A stretch of DNA of 64,000 nt, taken from assembly GCA_015059405.1 (NCBI GenBank), contig SVAL01000010.1, forward strand, positions 1-64,000. The letters run 5' to 3'. Position numbers and translations under genes: made by a program. The number at the start of each line of letters is the position of its first letter. Positions within the stretch are counted from its first letter, which is position 1. Of this stretch, positions 8,646 through 17,175 are shown piece after piece. This DNA comes from Bacillota bacterium (GTDB lineage Bacteria > Bacillota_I > Bacilli_A > RF39 > UBA660). Below the pieces are notes generated by a model that saw only the letters and a list, made by a program, of their open reading frames with translations, had not been told where the DNA came from and did not search any database.

Positions 8646-8675
8646 ATTTTAGCATAAATTATTAGATTTCCACAA
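8646..8675 (-). promoter_or_regulatory. promoter of receiver gene
   Basis: Minus strand TTGTGG (8675-8670), 18-bp spacer and TAAAAT (8651-8646), about 40 bases before the start codon at 8605. Confidence 0.5.
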
Positions 8676-8708
8676 ATAATTATATATATTTACATATTAT
8701 TTTACTTA

Positions 8709-8742
8709 TAAAATAAAATATCCACATATTTGTGGATATTAT
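8709..8742 (-). terminator. intrinsic terminator
   Basis: A perfect 10-bp stem AATATCCACA/TGTGGATATT (8717-8740) with a 4-base loop follows the gene at 8745. The minus-strand tail is T-rich but interrupted. Confidence 0.6.
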
Positions 8743-8744
8743 TT

Positions 8745-9221
8745 TTATTTATTTTCTTTATTTGATTCGTAAATTAAAGCTTCATATAATAAATCAACAA
8801 TATAATTAGATGCTTCTAAATTATACTTCTTAATGATTTCATTAAAGACATCATCATAGAAACATGTATCTAAATAATTAAATATAGATTCTTTTTTATT
8901 CTTATATTTTTTTAAATAATCTTTTGTATAATCATTATCTATTATTAATAATAAATCTTTTCCAATCCATTTTTTAAAATCATCTAATATTTCTTTAGTA
9001 GTTTCCTTATATGTAAAGTTCTCTTTATCATAATTAATCATTTCTTCTATATAAATATTATTTATATTTTCTTCTTTTAATCGATAGTCAAATCTATCTA
9101 ATAAAGTTAGTCCTTTTAATTTTAAAGCAGATAGTTGAGCAACTTCTCCTTTTTCAGGATTAGGAGATGTTGGGATTATTTCTAAGATTATATATTCTTT
9201 ATTTTCTAAGTCCTTAATCAT
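8745..9221 (-). CDS. DnaQ-like exonuclease fold, apparently inactive
   Basis: The N-terminus EYIILEIIPTSPNPEKGEVAQLSAL lines up with the DEDDh exonuclease opening (vvFDlETTGLnPekdEIiqisAv), and FDYRLK, then FKKWIGKDLLLIIDNDYTKDYL match the later blocks. The catalytic Asp is Glu and the catalytic Glu is Ile, and the HN pair is DN. Nuclease activity is therefore unlikely and a structural or binding role is more probable. At 158 residues it covers only about the fold itself. It lies 20 bases downstream of the phosphatase gene in the same direction. Confidence 0.5.
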   Translation of the reverse strand: MIKDLENKEYIILEIIPTSPNPEKGEVAQLSALKLKGLTLLDRFDYRLKEENINNIYIEEMINYDKENFTYKETTKEILDDFKKWIGKDLLLIIDNDYTKDYLKKYKNKKESIFNYLDTCFYDDVFNEIIKKYNLEASNYIVDLLYEALIYESNKENK

Positions 9222-9241
9222 AGTATCACTTCTTTCTTGTA

Positions 9242-9706
9242 TTATACTATATTATTTTTTATTAAAAAATCAATAAAAAATTTACATCCTTCTAAAATAT
9301 CATCATAAGTTTTATCAAAATTTCCAGTATACCAAGGATCTGCGATATCTCTTGGATTATTAGAATAATCTAGAAGTCTTTTTATTTTTTTATCACTTGT
9401 TTTTAATATTCTTTCTATATTAATAATATTTCTTTCTTCCATACCAATAATATAATCGTACTTTTTTAAATCTTCTTTTTCTAATCTTGTTGATACTTTA
9501 TTATTATCATAATAAATATTTTCTTCAGCTAATTTCTTCTTTGCGGGTGGATATATTCCATTTCCTGTTTCTTCATAACTTGTTGCGCGTGATTCTATAA
9601 ATATTTTACTTTCTAAATTATTTTTTTTAACTATATCTTTCATAATAAATTCTGCCATTGGAGAACGACAAATATTTCCTAAACACACAAAACATATTTT
9701 TATCAT
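9242..9706 (-). CDS. low-molecular-weight protein-tyrosine phosphatase
   Basis: The N-terminal P-loop VCLGNICRSPMAE holds the catalytic Cys-x5-Arg-Ser, and the C-terminal DIADPWYTGNFDKTYDDI carries the general-acid Asp-Pro. I chose the ATG at 9706 because AGGTGA lies 5 bases upstream; a GTG at 9715 overlaps that site. The 154-residue length is typical. Such enzymes remove phosphate from protein tyrosine (or arginine) residues. No partner kinase is nearby. Confidence 0.92.
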   Translation of the reverse strand: MIKICFVCLGNICRSPMAEFIMKDIVKKNNLESKIFIESRATSYEETGNGIYPPAKKKLAEENIYYDNNKVSTRLEKEDLKKYDYIIGMEERNIINIERILKTSDKKIKRLLDYSNNPRDIADPWYTGNFDKTYDDILEGCKFFIDFLIKNNIV

Positions 9707-9731
9707 AAATATCACCTTTTATATTTTAACA

Positions 9732-9758
9732 TAAAAAAAGTAGATTTTAATCTACTTT
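9732..9758 (-). terminator. intrinsic terminator
   Basis: AAAGTAGATT/AATCTACTTT hairpin with a minus-strand T-run at the stop codon of the gene at 9747. Confidence 0.75.
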
Positions 9759-11537
9759 TGGAGTTGGTTCTTTTACTTTAACTTTAACTTTAGATAAATT
9801 TTTTCCTAATAAATCATAAGTTAAATTATTTTCACTTACTAGATTAATAGCTTTTACTATTTTTATTTCATCTTCATCTACTAATTGATTGTTATAACGT
9901 ATTTTACTAGCTGCTTCGAACTTTTCATTTCCACTTGAATATAATGCATAAATTCTTTCTGAGAAATCAGTTAATGTAGCTACTAATCTATTTTTAGTAT
10001 TTGCAGGAATTGATGCGACTGTTTGAACTGATAGTGTTTCATTATTTTCTTTTGCTAATAGCAATGCTTCTAAATACATGTTTAATATTTCTGTTACATA
10101 TGTATTATGTTCCTTAAAACTACCTGCACCACTATATGCTTTAGTATATGTATTTAAATTAGTAATTGTTTTATTTATATCTCCACAAGTTATAAGTCTT
10201 TTCATGGCAGACATACTATTATCTACTGCTTCTACTGTTTGTATTTCTGGTAAATCATATATTTCCTCAACTGCTTGTAGTAATTCACCAAATAAAATTT
10301 CATCTTTTAATACTTCTTCTTTTTCTTTTAAACTATTATCTAATCCATAAGCATTTTCTAATTGATTTATTACTGCTAAATATAGATTTGATTTATATGC
10401 AGGCACTTCTTTTAAGAGTTTTTTTGATTCAACTATTATTTCTCTTGGAGTAAGATCTTGTTGTTTTGCTTGAGTTGCACTTTTGATTGTTTTCTTTTTC
10501 TTAAAGTTCATTGCTTTTTCTATCTCACTAGATTTTTCATTTGCTAGTACTTTTAATACACTGTATAACTTTTTATGTGCTATTTCTAATAATTCCTCTT
10601 TTTGGTTAGATCTTCTTACATTAGTTACTTTTCTTAAGAATATTCCAGTACCAGTTAAAGCAGGTAGTCCAATACCAGCAATTAATAATGGAACACCAGG
10701 TAATACTGTTGCTGCTCCTACTATACCACCAGTTATTCCTAATACTAATGATCCTATAAATGAACAAGCAAAAGTTGCTTCTCCAGTATGTTTTAAGTAG
10801 TCAGCTTCAGTATATCGTTCTACTTTTTCTTCTGTTAAATATGGATAAGTTGCATCCATGATATAAAACTTTTCAGTCTTAAATCTTTCTTCATTATTGC
10901 TATTTAAAAATGCATAAGTTAAAATTGGAATTCTTCTTTCATCTAATTTTATATTTTTTAAATAACCTTCGATTTGATCTACTCTAATATATTTTAATCC
11001 AATATTTGTTTTATTTATATCACTACCACTATTTTCACCCTTATAAACTAAAACAGCTTTATCTCCTTCGATGAAGTTTCCCATTTTAAGTGCTAGATAT
11101 GGTTTTGAAGAAAGTACTAATTCTCTATTTTCTGTGAAAAAAGATACATCAGCATTTAACTTTATTAATTCAATTAAGCCATCACTTGCTTCATTTACTT
11201 TTTCTATTAATCTTTGAATTTCTATTTCATTTTGACCAACAACATCAAAATTAATTTCTCCAATACTAGAGATTTCAATATTAAATAATACTTCTTCACT
11301 ATCAGGACTAATAACACTATAAATTGTTTTTCCTTTGATAGAATCATATTTTACTTTTTTACATGTATATAAATCTGTATGATATATAAAGTCTTTTTCA
11401 TCCTTTAAAGAACAATTATTAATATGTTTATAAGTTGTTTCTAATGCTTGAGCAACATCTAAGAATGATAAGACATTGTCATTATTTTTTTCTTCTAATT
11501 CTAATAAGTTCTTTTCTAATTCGGAATTTATTCTCAT
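9747..11537 (-). CDS. hypothetical protein with central membrane hairpin
   Basis: I do not recognise this 596-residue protein. Residues 1-245 are a mixed alpha/beta soluble region. Residues about 255-300 are a Gly/Ala/Pro-rich hydrophobic stretch that could form a re-entrant or two-helix membrane hairpin. Residues 305-575 are highly helical. The tail ends KVKVKVKEPTPKVD. It starts 19 bases downstream of the anchored protein gene at 11557-12081 and probably shares its transcript. The layout, cytosolic domain then hairpin then coiled region, recalls membrane-remodelling proteins, but no nucleotide-binding motif is visible. Confidence 0.75.
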   Translation of the reverse strand: MRINSELEKNLLELEEKNNDNVLSFLDVAQALETTYKHINNCSLKDEKDFIYHTDLYTCKKVKYDSIKGKTIYSVISPDSEEVLFNIEISSIGEINFDVVGQNEIEIQRLIEKVNEASDGLIELIKLNADVSFFTENRELVLSSKPYLALKMGNFIEGDKAVLVYKGENSGSDINKTNIGLKYIRVDQIEGYLKNIKLDERRIPILTYAFLNSNNEERFKTEKFYIMDATYPYLTEEKVERYTEADYLKHTGEATFACSFIGSLVLGITGGIVGAATVLPGVPLLIAGIGLPALTGTGIFLRKVTNVRRSNQKEELLEIAHKKLYSVLKVLANEKSSEIEKAMNFKKKKTIKSATQAKQQDLTPREIIVESKKLLKEVPAYKSNLYLAVINQLENAYGLDNSLKEKEEVLKDEILFGELLQAVEEIYDLPEIQTVEAVDNSMSAMKRLITCGDINKTITNLNTYTKAYSGAGSFKEHNTYVTEILNMYLEALLLAKENNETLSVQTVASIPANTKNRLVATLTDFSERIYALYSSGNEKFEAASKIRYNNQLVDEDEIKIVKAINLVSENNLTYDLLGKNLSKVKVKVKEPTPKVD

Positions 11538-11556
11538 TCAAAACCCTCCATTTATC

Positions 11557-12081
11557 TTAATTACTATTTATAAGTATTTGACTATCACTATCAGTTAATT
11601 CAAGTACTGCTAACCATGTGTACTTTGTCTTTTTACTTATATTTTTGTAATGTTTACTAATTCCAATAGTAACATCATTATTCTTTTTAGTAATTCCATT
11701 TATTCTTGTTACTGTTACATTATTATCATTAACAATTGATAAGACAACTATTGTGTGATCATCAAAATTTTCTTTATTGTAACTGTCTAATTTTTCATCT
11801 AACCAATCGATACTTATTTCTTTATCTACTAAATATTCTTTAAATTTTTTTAGGTCATTTGTAGAACGAATAATAGTAACATCATTTAAATCTTCATATA
11901 CTTCATTTGTTCTAAAACTATAGGCATTATAATCAACAATAACAGCTGGTTTCGGTATTAACTCATTAATTTGAACTCTTATAATACTTTTTACATCAAC
12001 TAATATTTTCCCAAATAATATAGTTACTGATATAATGAAAAACAAACATAATATTTCAGCAGAAAAACCCCTTTTTTGCAT
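11557..12081 (-). CDS. membrane-anchored protein, PrcB-like C-terminus
   Basis: The 174-residue protein has one N-terminal membrane helix (FSAEILCLFFIISVTILFG) and an exported remainder. Near the C-terminus the pattern FDDHTIVVLSIVND, then VTVTRINGI, VTIGISKHY and TWLAVLEL recalls the PrcB C-terminal domain (weak match). The ATG at 12081 is preferred because GGAG lies 10 bases upstream; the GTG at 12090 overlaps that GGAG. It is followed after 19 bases by the 596-residue membrane protein. Confidence 0.55.
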   Translation of the reverse strand: MQKRGFSAEILCLFFIISVTILFGKILVDVKSIIRVQINELIPKPAVIVDYNAYSFRTNEVYEDLNDVTIIRSTNDLKKFKEYLVDKEISIDWLDEKLDSYNKENFDDHTIVVLSIVNDNNVTVTRINGITKKNNDVTIGISKHYKNISKKTKYTWLAVLELTDSDSQILINSN

Positions 12082-12209
12082 CTTGATCACACTCCATTTT
12101 TAGTATAAATCATTCTAAATTAATTAACAATTATTAATATAATTTTCTATATAAGTATCCGTGCTTGCTATTATAACATATTTTTTTCAAATTTACTATT
12201 ATTATTTTA

Positions 12210-12253
12210 TATAAAAAGGAATTAATTACTCCATGTTTTAATTAATTCCTTTA
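12210..12253 (-). terminator. intrinsic terminator
   Basis: A 12-bp perfect stem AAGGAATTAATT/AATTAATTCCTT with a 12-base loop includes the stop codon of the gene at 12222 and runs into minus-strand T-rich DNA. Confidence 0.6.
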
Positions 12254-12797
12254 CTTTTACAAAAATTGGTTCATTTCCTTTATAACTTTTAGGTGATATA
12301 GGACTTGGATGATAGATTGGTAAAACTTTATAACCATCTATTTCATAAATATTTCCAACAACATCACTAAATTTATTAAACTTAAAATTTAAAATGTTTC
12401 TAGTAGGAAATTCTCCTAGTGCTATTATCAATTTTGGATTTAAAATTTTTAATTGTCTTATCATGTACTTTTTACAATTATTAGAGCATTCCTTTAAATT
12501 TTTTCTTTCTTTTGGATAACATTTTACTGATTCTAAAAAAGTAGTTTCAAAAATATCTTTTTCTATAATATCAAATAATTTTTGTAAGATTACTCCACTA
12601 GGTAAAACTTTACCATTTACATCTTTCCATAACATTTTACTTTTTCGCCATCCGTTATTAGCTGGTGCTTCTCCAATTAAAACAATATCATTATCTTTTC
12701 CTAAGTAAACAGTATTACTATTAGGAAATTTTTCTACTAAGTCTTCGCAAATATGACAATCATTTATTTCTTTATCTATTTCTTTTAAATCATTCAT
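12222..12797 (-). CDS. uracil-DNA glycosylase (family 4/5-like)
   Basis: The 191-residue protein has CHIC at residues 14-17, motif 1 GEAPANNG, a central LNPKLIIALGEFPTR strand and motif 3 HPSPISPKS. Cys at about 14, 17, 93 and 104 could hold the [4Fe-4S] cluster of family 4/5 enzymes. Such enzymes remove uracil from DNA as the first step of base excision repair. It starts two bases after the stop of the DUF2238-like membrane gene. The UDG-like gene at 5785 has a different motif 1, so the two are not recent copies. Confidence 0.85.
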   Translation of the reverse strand: MNDLKEIDKEINDCHICEDLVEKFPNSNTVYLGKDNDIVLIGEAPANNGWRKSKMLWKDVNGKVLPSGVILQKLFDIIEKDIFETTFLESVKCYPKERKNLKECSNNCKKYMIRQLKILNPKLIIALGEFPTRNILNFKFNKFSDVVGNIYEIDGYKVLPIYHPSPISPKSYKGNEPIFVKVKELIKTWSN

Positions 12798-12799
12798 AA

Positions 12800-13576
12800 C
12801 TATACCTTTTTTGTAATAAACTTTCCTGCTAATTTATACTTTTTATTATTTATTGTATAAAGATATCCATAAATAGAAAATACAAATGCACCAATAAAAT
12901 TAACTTTTAAATCTTCCATGGTATCATGAATTCCTAAATCTAAATAATTATCTATTTTAGTTAATTCTTTCCCATCTTTATCATAAAGAATAGTATATTC
13001 TATATCTTCAATTTTTATAACTTTATTAGATTCTTCTGGATCAAGCATTACTGTATTAATGTTTTCTACATACGTATCTTTTTGCATATCTAAACCTAAA
13101 TATTTATCAGCATTGTACTCAAAGAATTCCCACAAAACGCCAATAGTCATAGAAAAACAAAATGATACTAGTGCGATAAAAAATGGAGATAATTTTAAAG
13201 ATTTAGTCTTTTCATTTAGAATATATACTGAAGAAAATCCAATACTTGCACAAGCAAAACCATTAATTGCATGTAAGATGTCATCAAATAGTTCATATTT
13301 ACCATAAAAATTATTTATTTCTCCTAGTATTTCAGCAGAAAAAATAAAAACAAATATTAGTATTTCTAGTGTTGTTGGAAACTCTATTTTTAAAGTTTTT
13401 TCTAGAAATGCTGGTACTAAAAATAATATTAATGCTAAAACACAAATTAAAGCATTTTCAAAATTGCCATAACATATTTCTCTAATTAAACAAAGAATAA
13501 CTAAAAAACGTAATATGAAATATACAATTACTGATGCTTTGTTACTTTCTTTGATTGCTTCTTTTATTTTTTTCAT
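12800..13576 (-). CDS. YjdF/DUF2238-like membrane protein
   Basis: The 258-residue protein has about six hydrophobic helices. The order FDDILHAINGFACASIG, then GVLWEFFEYNADKYLG, DMQKDTY, and late LGIHDTMEDLKVNFIGA is the DUF2238/YjdF pattern (D-x-x-H, W-E-x-x-E and D-T-x-x-D-L-x-x-N). The function of the family is unknown. A soluble insert between about residues 170 and 215 is longer than I expect. AGAGGTGTAG lies before the ATG. It probably shares a transcript with the downstream UDG gene. Confidence 0.7.
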   Translation of the reverse strand: MKKIKEAIKESNKASVIVYFILRFLVILCLIREICYGNFENALICVLALILFLVPAFLEKTLKIEFPTTLEILIFVFIFSAEILGEINNFYGKYELFDDILHAINGFACASIGFSSVYILNEKTKSLKLSPFFIALVSFCFSMTIGVLWEFFEYNADKYLGLDMQKDTYVENINTVMLDPEESNKVIKIEDIEYTILYDKDGKELTKIDNYLDLGIHDTMEDLKVNFIGAFVFSIYGYLYTINNKKYKLAGKFITKKV

Positions 13577-13658
13577 AATACTACACCTCTAATTTATTAA
13601 ATATTTAATAACACATATTAATTTTTTTATCAATTTATATGTAGCATTTTACATATTA

Positions 13659-14468
13659 TTACTTATTCAATAAATGTTCAACTCCATAATCTTTAATTGA
13701 TTTTGTTGCTGTTTCAACAGCTATTTGTAAAGCTTCTTCATCTGTTTTACCAAGTGCTTTTAACGATAAGAAAACACCTGTTACACAGTCCCCGGCACCT
13801 GTTTTATCAACTACAAAATCACATAAAGGGGCTTTAGCTGTAAAATCTTTTTCTTTTGATACATACCGACAACCTTCTTTGCCCAACTTATATATTTTTA
13901 TTGGACATAGACAATTATGAAGGTTTTTATATTCCTTATCAATAAATGCTATATCTACTAGATTAAATGCTTCTAATACTTTAGGATCATCTACATATGC
14001 TTCATGTGTATCAATACTTATTTTAGCGTTAGAATTATTTTTTAAATATTTAACTAATTCTAATTGAATATCTGGAAAATTAGTACAAACATGAATGTAG
14101 TTAGCTTCTAAATACTCTTTTGGTATATCTTCTACTTTAATCATGCACTCTTCATTTACTTCTTCTTTAAATGTTCTTGTTTGTCCATCTAAAGATAAAT
14201 ATGTATGAATAAAACGTGTACTTGGTCCATCTATCATTTTTAATCCCAAAGTATCAATATTTTTATTATTAAATAATTCTTTATCAAAGTCATTACCAAT
14301 TCTAGTAACTACCCCTATTTTATTAAATAATGATCCAGGTATTAAAGAATAAATACAAGCACCACCTTTATTAGTAATTGTTTTTTCTTTTTGTCCATCA
14401 CGATTTAAAAAAGTATTAATATCAAAGGCAGTATTTCCTACTATGACTGCATTAACTTTTCTTTCCAT
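13659..14468 (-). CDS. PfkB family carbohydrate kinase
   Basis: The ATG at 14468 follows TTGGTGA at good spacing; a start at 14498 adds ten residues without a site. The 269-residue protein has N-terminal VNAVIVGNTAFDIN, the KGGACIYSL glycine motif and near the C-terminus VDKTGAGDCVTGVF, the PfkB signature with the catalytic Asp and anion hole. PfkB kinases phosphorylate sugars or nucleosides; the substrate cannot be read here. It is a single gene between two terminators. Confidence 0.88.
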   Translation of the reverse strand: MERKVNAVIVGNTAFDINTFLNRDGQKEKTITNKGGACIYSLIPGSLFNKIGVVTRIGNDFDKELFNNKNIDTLGLKMIDGPSTRFIHTYLSLDGQTRTFKEEVNEECMIKVEDIPKEYLEANYIHVCTNFPDIQLELVKYLKNNSNAKISIDTHEAYVDDPKVLEAFNLVDIAFIDKEYKNLHNCLCPIKIYKLGKEGCRYVSKEKDFTAKAPLCDFVVDKTGAGDCVTGVFLSLKALGKTDEEALQIAVETATKSIKDYGVEHLLNK

Positions 14469-14498
14469 ATAAATCACCAACTTGATTATAACATACAA

Positions 14499-14533
14499 AT
14501 AAAAAAGTGAAGATTTATTTCTTCTTCACTTTT
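14499..14533 (-). terminator. intrinsic terminator
   Basis: AAAGTGAAGA/TCTTCACTTT stem with a minus-strand T-run overlaps the stop codon of the gene at 14515. Confidence 0.75.
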
Positions 14534-15198
14534 ACTGATTCTTCTTTATTTATAGTAGTAGGTTTTATTTTTGGAGATGATTCTTCTTTTCTTTCTAGAC
14601 CAAATCTTTTATAAATTAAATCTAAATCTATAATAGTTGTTATAGTTTTAATATTTTCTAAGTTATTTAGAACTTCTTTTACTACATCTAAAGCATTATC
14701 TTTACCAAGTTGAAAGAATTCGTATTCTGGGTTCTTTTTTTCATGACTTTTAACGAAGTATGTACTTCTTTGTTCATCATGTTTCATTCTAGATACTATA
14801 TAATTATCTTCTTGTTTATATATAGTAATAATTCTTTCATCTATATGATTATTATCTTGTAAGATTCTTTCATTTATATGGATAATTCTATCATTTTCAT
14901 AACAACTATATTTTTTATTTTCTCTTTCAAATAAATAAATTATTTTTCTTTTTATATTAGTGCTTTTATCAAATAATGTTGCATTAGGTATTTTATCTTC
15001 TATCCATTCTTGTCCTCTTTTTTTCATAGTCTCAACATATTCTGTAACATTACAATCATCTTTTATATCTACTTTAGTCATATTTCCTAATACAGTTATT
15101 TCTATTTCAACTTCTTTAGGTTCTATTTTAGGAGGTGTTTTTGTACTTTCTTCTTTGATTTCTTTTTTATTAAAGTATTTAATTAATTTCTTAAACAA
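14515..15198 (-). CDS. hypothetical protein
   Basis: No family recognised. The 227-residue protein is soluble and charged, with a Lys/Glu/Pro-rich linker at residues 10-35, a mixed alpha/beta core at 35-205, and a Lys-rich tail ending VKVKKK. AGGAGGGATTAC precedes the ATG. It has its own terminator. Confidence 0.65.
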   Translation of the reverse strand: MFKKLIKYFNKKEIKEESTKTPPKIEPKEVEIEITVLGNMTKVDIKDDCNVTEYVETMKKRGQEWIEDKIPNATLFDKSTNIKRKIIYLFERENKKYSCYENDRIIHINERILQDNNHIDERIITIYKQEDNYIVSRMKHDEQRSTYFVKSHEKKNPEYEFFQLGKDNALDVVKEVLNNLENIKTITTIIDLDLIYKRFGLERKEESSPKIKPTTINKEESVKVKKK

Positions 15199-15251
15199 AG
15201 TAATCCCTCCTTTTTTTGGTGCTATTATAACATAAATATTAATTTAGGTAA

Positions 15252-15280
15252 AATAAAAAATAGATTTCTCTATTTTTTTA
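15252..15280 (-). terminator. intrinsic terminator
   Basis: AAAAAATAGA/TCTATTTTTT hairpin with a TTTC-type loop overlaps the stop codon of the gene at 15270. Confidence 0.65.
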
Positions 15281-15785
15281 ATACTTTTTCTCTTATTTCT
15301 TTATATTCTTTTTTATGTAACCTCATAAGTAAATCAATACAATATCCTCTAAAATATTTTGTATTTCCTTCACTATAATCATTTGTTTCATAATATCCAT
15401 CTGCGATATGAAACTCTACATCTAAATTTAATTTTTCTTTTTCTTCTTTAAATATATTTAATACCTCTTCATTAGAAATAGAATCTCTATAAATAGTTAA
15501 ACCAACAAAATCCCCAACGATAAATGGTTCTTGTTTTAAACCAAATCCTTTCGTTTGTTCTCCTATATGAACAAAGTCTTTTTCAAATACTAATATTCTT
15601 TTATTTTCTTGTTGTTCTTTTTCTTTTATTCTTTTATAAATATTTAGAATCATTTTTATTAATTTTTCTTGTACTTCATATCTGTTTTTTAAAGATTTAG
15701 AATCTTTTATATCAAAACTAAAGACATGATATAGTCCAGTATCTTGGCATTTTAAAAATAAATCATTATACTCTAGTGTTGACAT
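15270..15785 (-). CDS. hypothetical protein
   Basis: No family recognised in this 171-residue soluble protein. It has an N-terminal YHVFSFDIKDSKSLKNR segment and a later VEFHIADGYYETNDYSEG stretch. Its start overlaps the end of the HD hydrolase gene by 13 bases, so the two are translationally coupled and probably act together. The general shape (short beta strands, FSFDIKDSK near the start) recalls nucleotide-cyclase-like folds, but no catalytic motif is visible. Confidence 0.7.
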   Translation of the reverse strand: MSTLEYNDLFLKCQDTGLYHVFSFDIKDSKSLKNRYEVQEKLIKMILNIYKRIKEKEQQENKRILVFEKDFVHIGEQTKGFGLKQEPFIVGDFVGLTIYRDSISNEEVLNIFKEEKEKLNLDVEFHIADGYYETNDYSEGNTKYFRGYCIDLLMRLHKKEYKEIREKVLKK

Positions 15786-16465
15786 TTTTCTTCTTCTTTC
15801 AAAAAATTATCTAAATATTCTTTCCAATCTTTGGCATCTTCTTCATCGAATAAATGATATAAAAAATCTATTGTAATTTTTTCACGATATGTTGCTTCTT
15901 CTTTACCCGAAGATGTAAACATAAATTTTTTTAGTCTTAATACTTTTTCAAATATGTGACAAACACTAGTATCTGCACACTTTCTTGTATATTTATCAGC
16001 ATCTATATCTTCAATTGGAAATATATTTTTATTAAAGAATTCTTTTCCATTTTTCTTGCTATAGGTAAATATTCTTAAAATACCATTAGCACCTAATGTA
16101 TCACACATATCAGCATCGGAAACTATTTGTCCTTCTATTGTTTTAGGACGTTTTCCTTTTAAAAGATTACTATATCCAATTGATTGTAATTCACTTAGTA
16201 CGTGTTCTTTTATTTCTTTAGATACACCTACTTCATCTAAGATTCTTTTAGTGTTGGTTTGCGCTTTAGAGTTTTCTTGACCAACCAATTTATAATCATC
16301 AACATCATGAAGTAAGGCAATTAATGAAACTACTTCTTTATTTGCATTTTCTTTTTCACTAAACTTTAAAGACATTCTTAATACTCTAGAAATATGATCA
16401 TTTCCATGACCAGAGTTATCATTTCCTAATATTTCATACACTTTCTTTTTTACTTCTTCGATCAT
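15773..16465 (-). CDS. HD domain phosphohydrolase (YedJ/YpgQ-like)
   Basis: The HD metal site is complete: H24 (GHGNDHISRV), H53-D54 (LIALLHDVDD) and a later SDADMCDTLGANGILR block around 116-130. That last block is typical of the YedJ/YpgQ group, whose members hydrolyse nucleoside triphosphates. The 230-residue length is usual. The gene overlaps the hypothetical gene at 15270-15785 and lies downstream of the tRNA-His gene on the same strand. Confidence 0.88.
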   Translation of the reverse strand: MIEEVKKKVYEILGNDNSGHGNDHISRVLRMSLKFSEKENANKEVVSLIALLHDVDDYKLVGQENSKAQTNTKRILDEVGVSKEIKEHVLSELQSIGYSNLLKGKRPKTIEGQIVSDADMCDTLGANGILRIFTYSKKNGKEFFNKNIFPIEDIDADKYTRKCADTSVCHIFEKVLRLKKFMFTSSGKEEATYREKITIDFLYHLFDEEDAKDWKEYLDNFLKEEEKCQH

Positions 16466-16504
16466 AGTTACCTCTCCTTTTTTTATTATATCATTTTATA
16501 TAAC

Positions 16505-16530
16505 AAAAAAAGAACACTTTCGTGCTCTTT
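16505..16530 (-). terminator. terminator of tRNA-His gene
   Basis: On the minus strand AAAGAGCAC-GAAA-GTGTTCTTT (one G-T pair, GNRA loop) followed by a T-run, 10 bases after the tRNA 3' end. Confidence 0.85.
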
Positions 16531-16540
16531 ATTTTTATAA

Positions 16541-16617
16541 TGGGGCGAAATATGGGGATCGAACCCATGCATACCGGAGCCACAATCCGGCGTGTTAACC
16601 ACTTCACCAATTCCGCC
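16541..16617 (-). tRNA. tRNA-His (anticodon GUG)
   Basis: The 77-base gene has the encoded extra G at position -1 (16617) opposite C73, which is the identity element of tRNA-His. The acceptor is GCGGAAT/ATTTCGC, the anticodon stem CCGGA/TCCGG with loop TTGTGGC (anticodon bases at 16583-16581), and the T arm ATGGG-TTCGATC-CCCAT. CCA is encoded at 16543-16541. It is transcribed alone with its own terminator. Confidence 0.97.
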
Positions 16618-16740
16618 ATCTCTTAACAAGACTTCTTTATTCTATTATAGATTTAAAAAAAATGCAAGTATTTTCTTAAAAATAGTTATTACCCCAGACA
16701 TTTACTAATATTATTCATATTTTATTTTAGGAGTGAGAAA

Positions 16741-17175
16741 ATGAATAATTATGGTTTAAATAAATCAATGATGAATTTTAATATGAATAATACTATTAGT
16801 ATGAATAATAATTCTAATAATAATTTATCTGGTTTATATACGGGATACATTAGAGGTAATATGTTTCCTAATTTATATGATCAATATAAGAATTATCAAC
16901 CTATGAATATTAATCCAAGAAATGAGAAAGAACAATATTTACTTGATTTAAATCAAGTACAATTTGCGATGCATGATATTCATTTATATTTAGATAATTT
17001 TCCTAATGATAGATCTATGATAAATGAATTTAATAAAAATCGTGAATTATATAATGATATTTTAAAAGACTATGAAAATAAATTTGGTCCTTTAGAAATA
17101 TGTAGTGATAGTTTAAATAGAAATCCTTGGGCATGGAATAATGAACCTTGGCCTTGGGAAGGAAGTGATAAATAA
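16741..17175 (+). CDS. spore coat CotJA-like/CotJB fusion
   Basis: The 144-residue protein has an Asn/Met-rich head (1-30), a CotJA-like piece GYIRGNMFPNLYDQYKNYQP (about 35-54), and a CotJB domain (62-140) with FAMHDIHLYLDNFPND, YENKFGPLE and the Trp-rich end NPWAWNNEPWPWEG. In Bacillus and clostridia CotJA and CotJB are separate inner-coat proteins acting with CotJC. AGGAGTGAG precedes the ATG, and the TAA overlaps the ATG of cotJC. Transcription would be expected in the mother cell; I could not place a sigma-E promoter with confidence. Confidence 0.85.
   Translation: MNNYGLNKSMMNFNMNNTISMNNNSNNNLSGLYTGYIRGNMFPNLYDQYKNYQPMNINPRNEKEQYLLDLNQVQFAMHDIHLYLDNFPNDRSMINEFNKNRELYNDILKDYENKFGPLEICSDSLNRNPWAWNNEPWPWEGSDK

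Noticed and set aside
16700-16740. Sigma-E promoter for cotJ
   Set aside because: An AT-rich CATATTTT near the ribosome binding site is too close to the start codon, and no matching -35 is seen.
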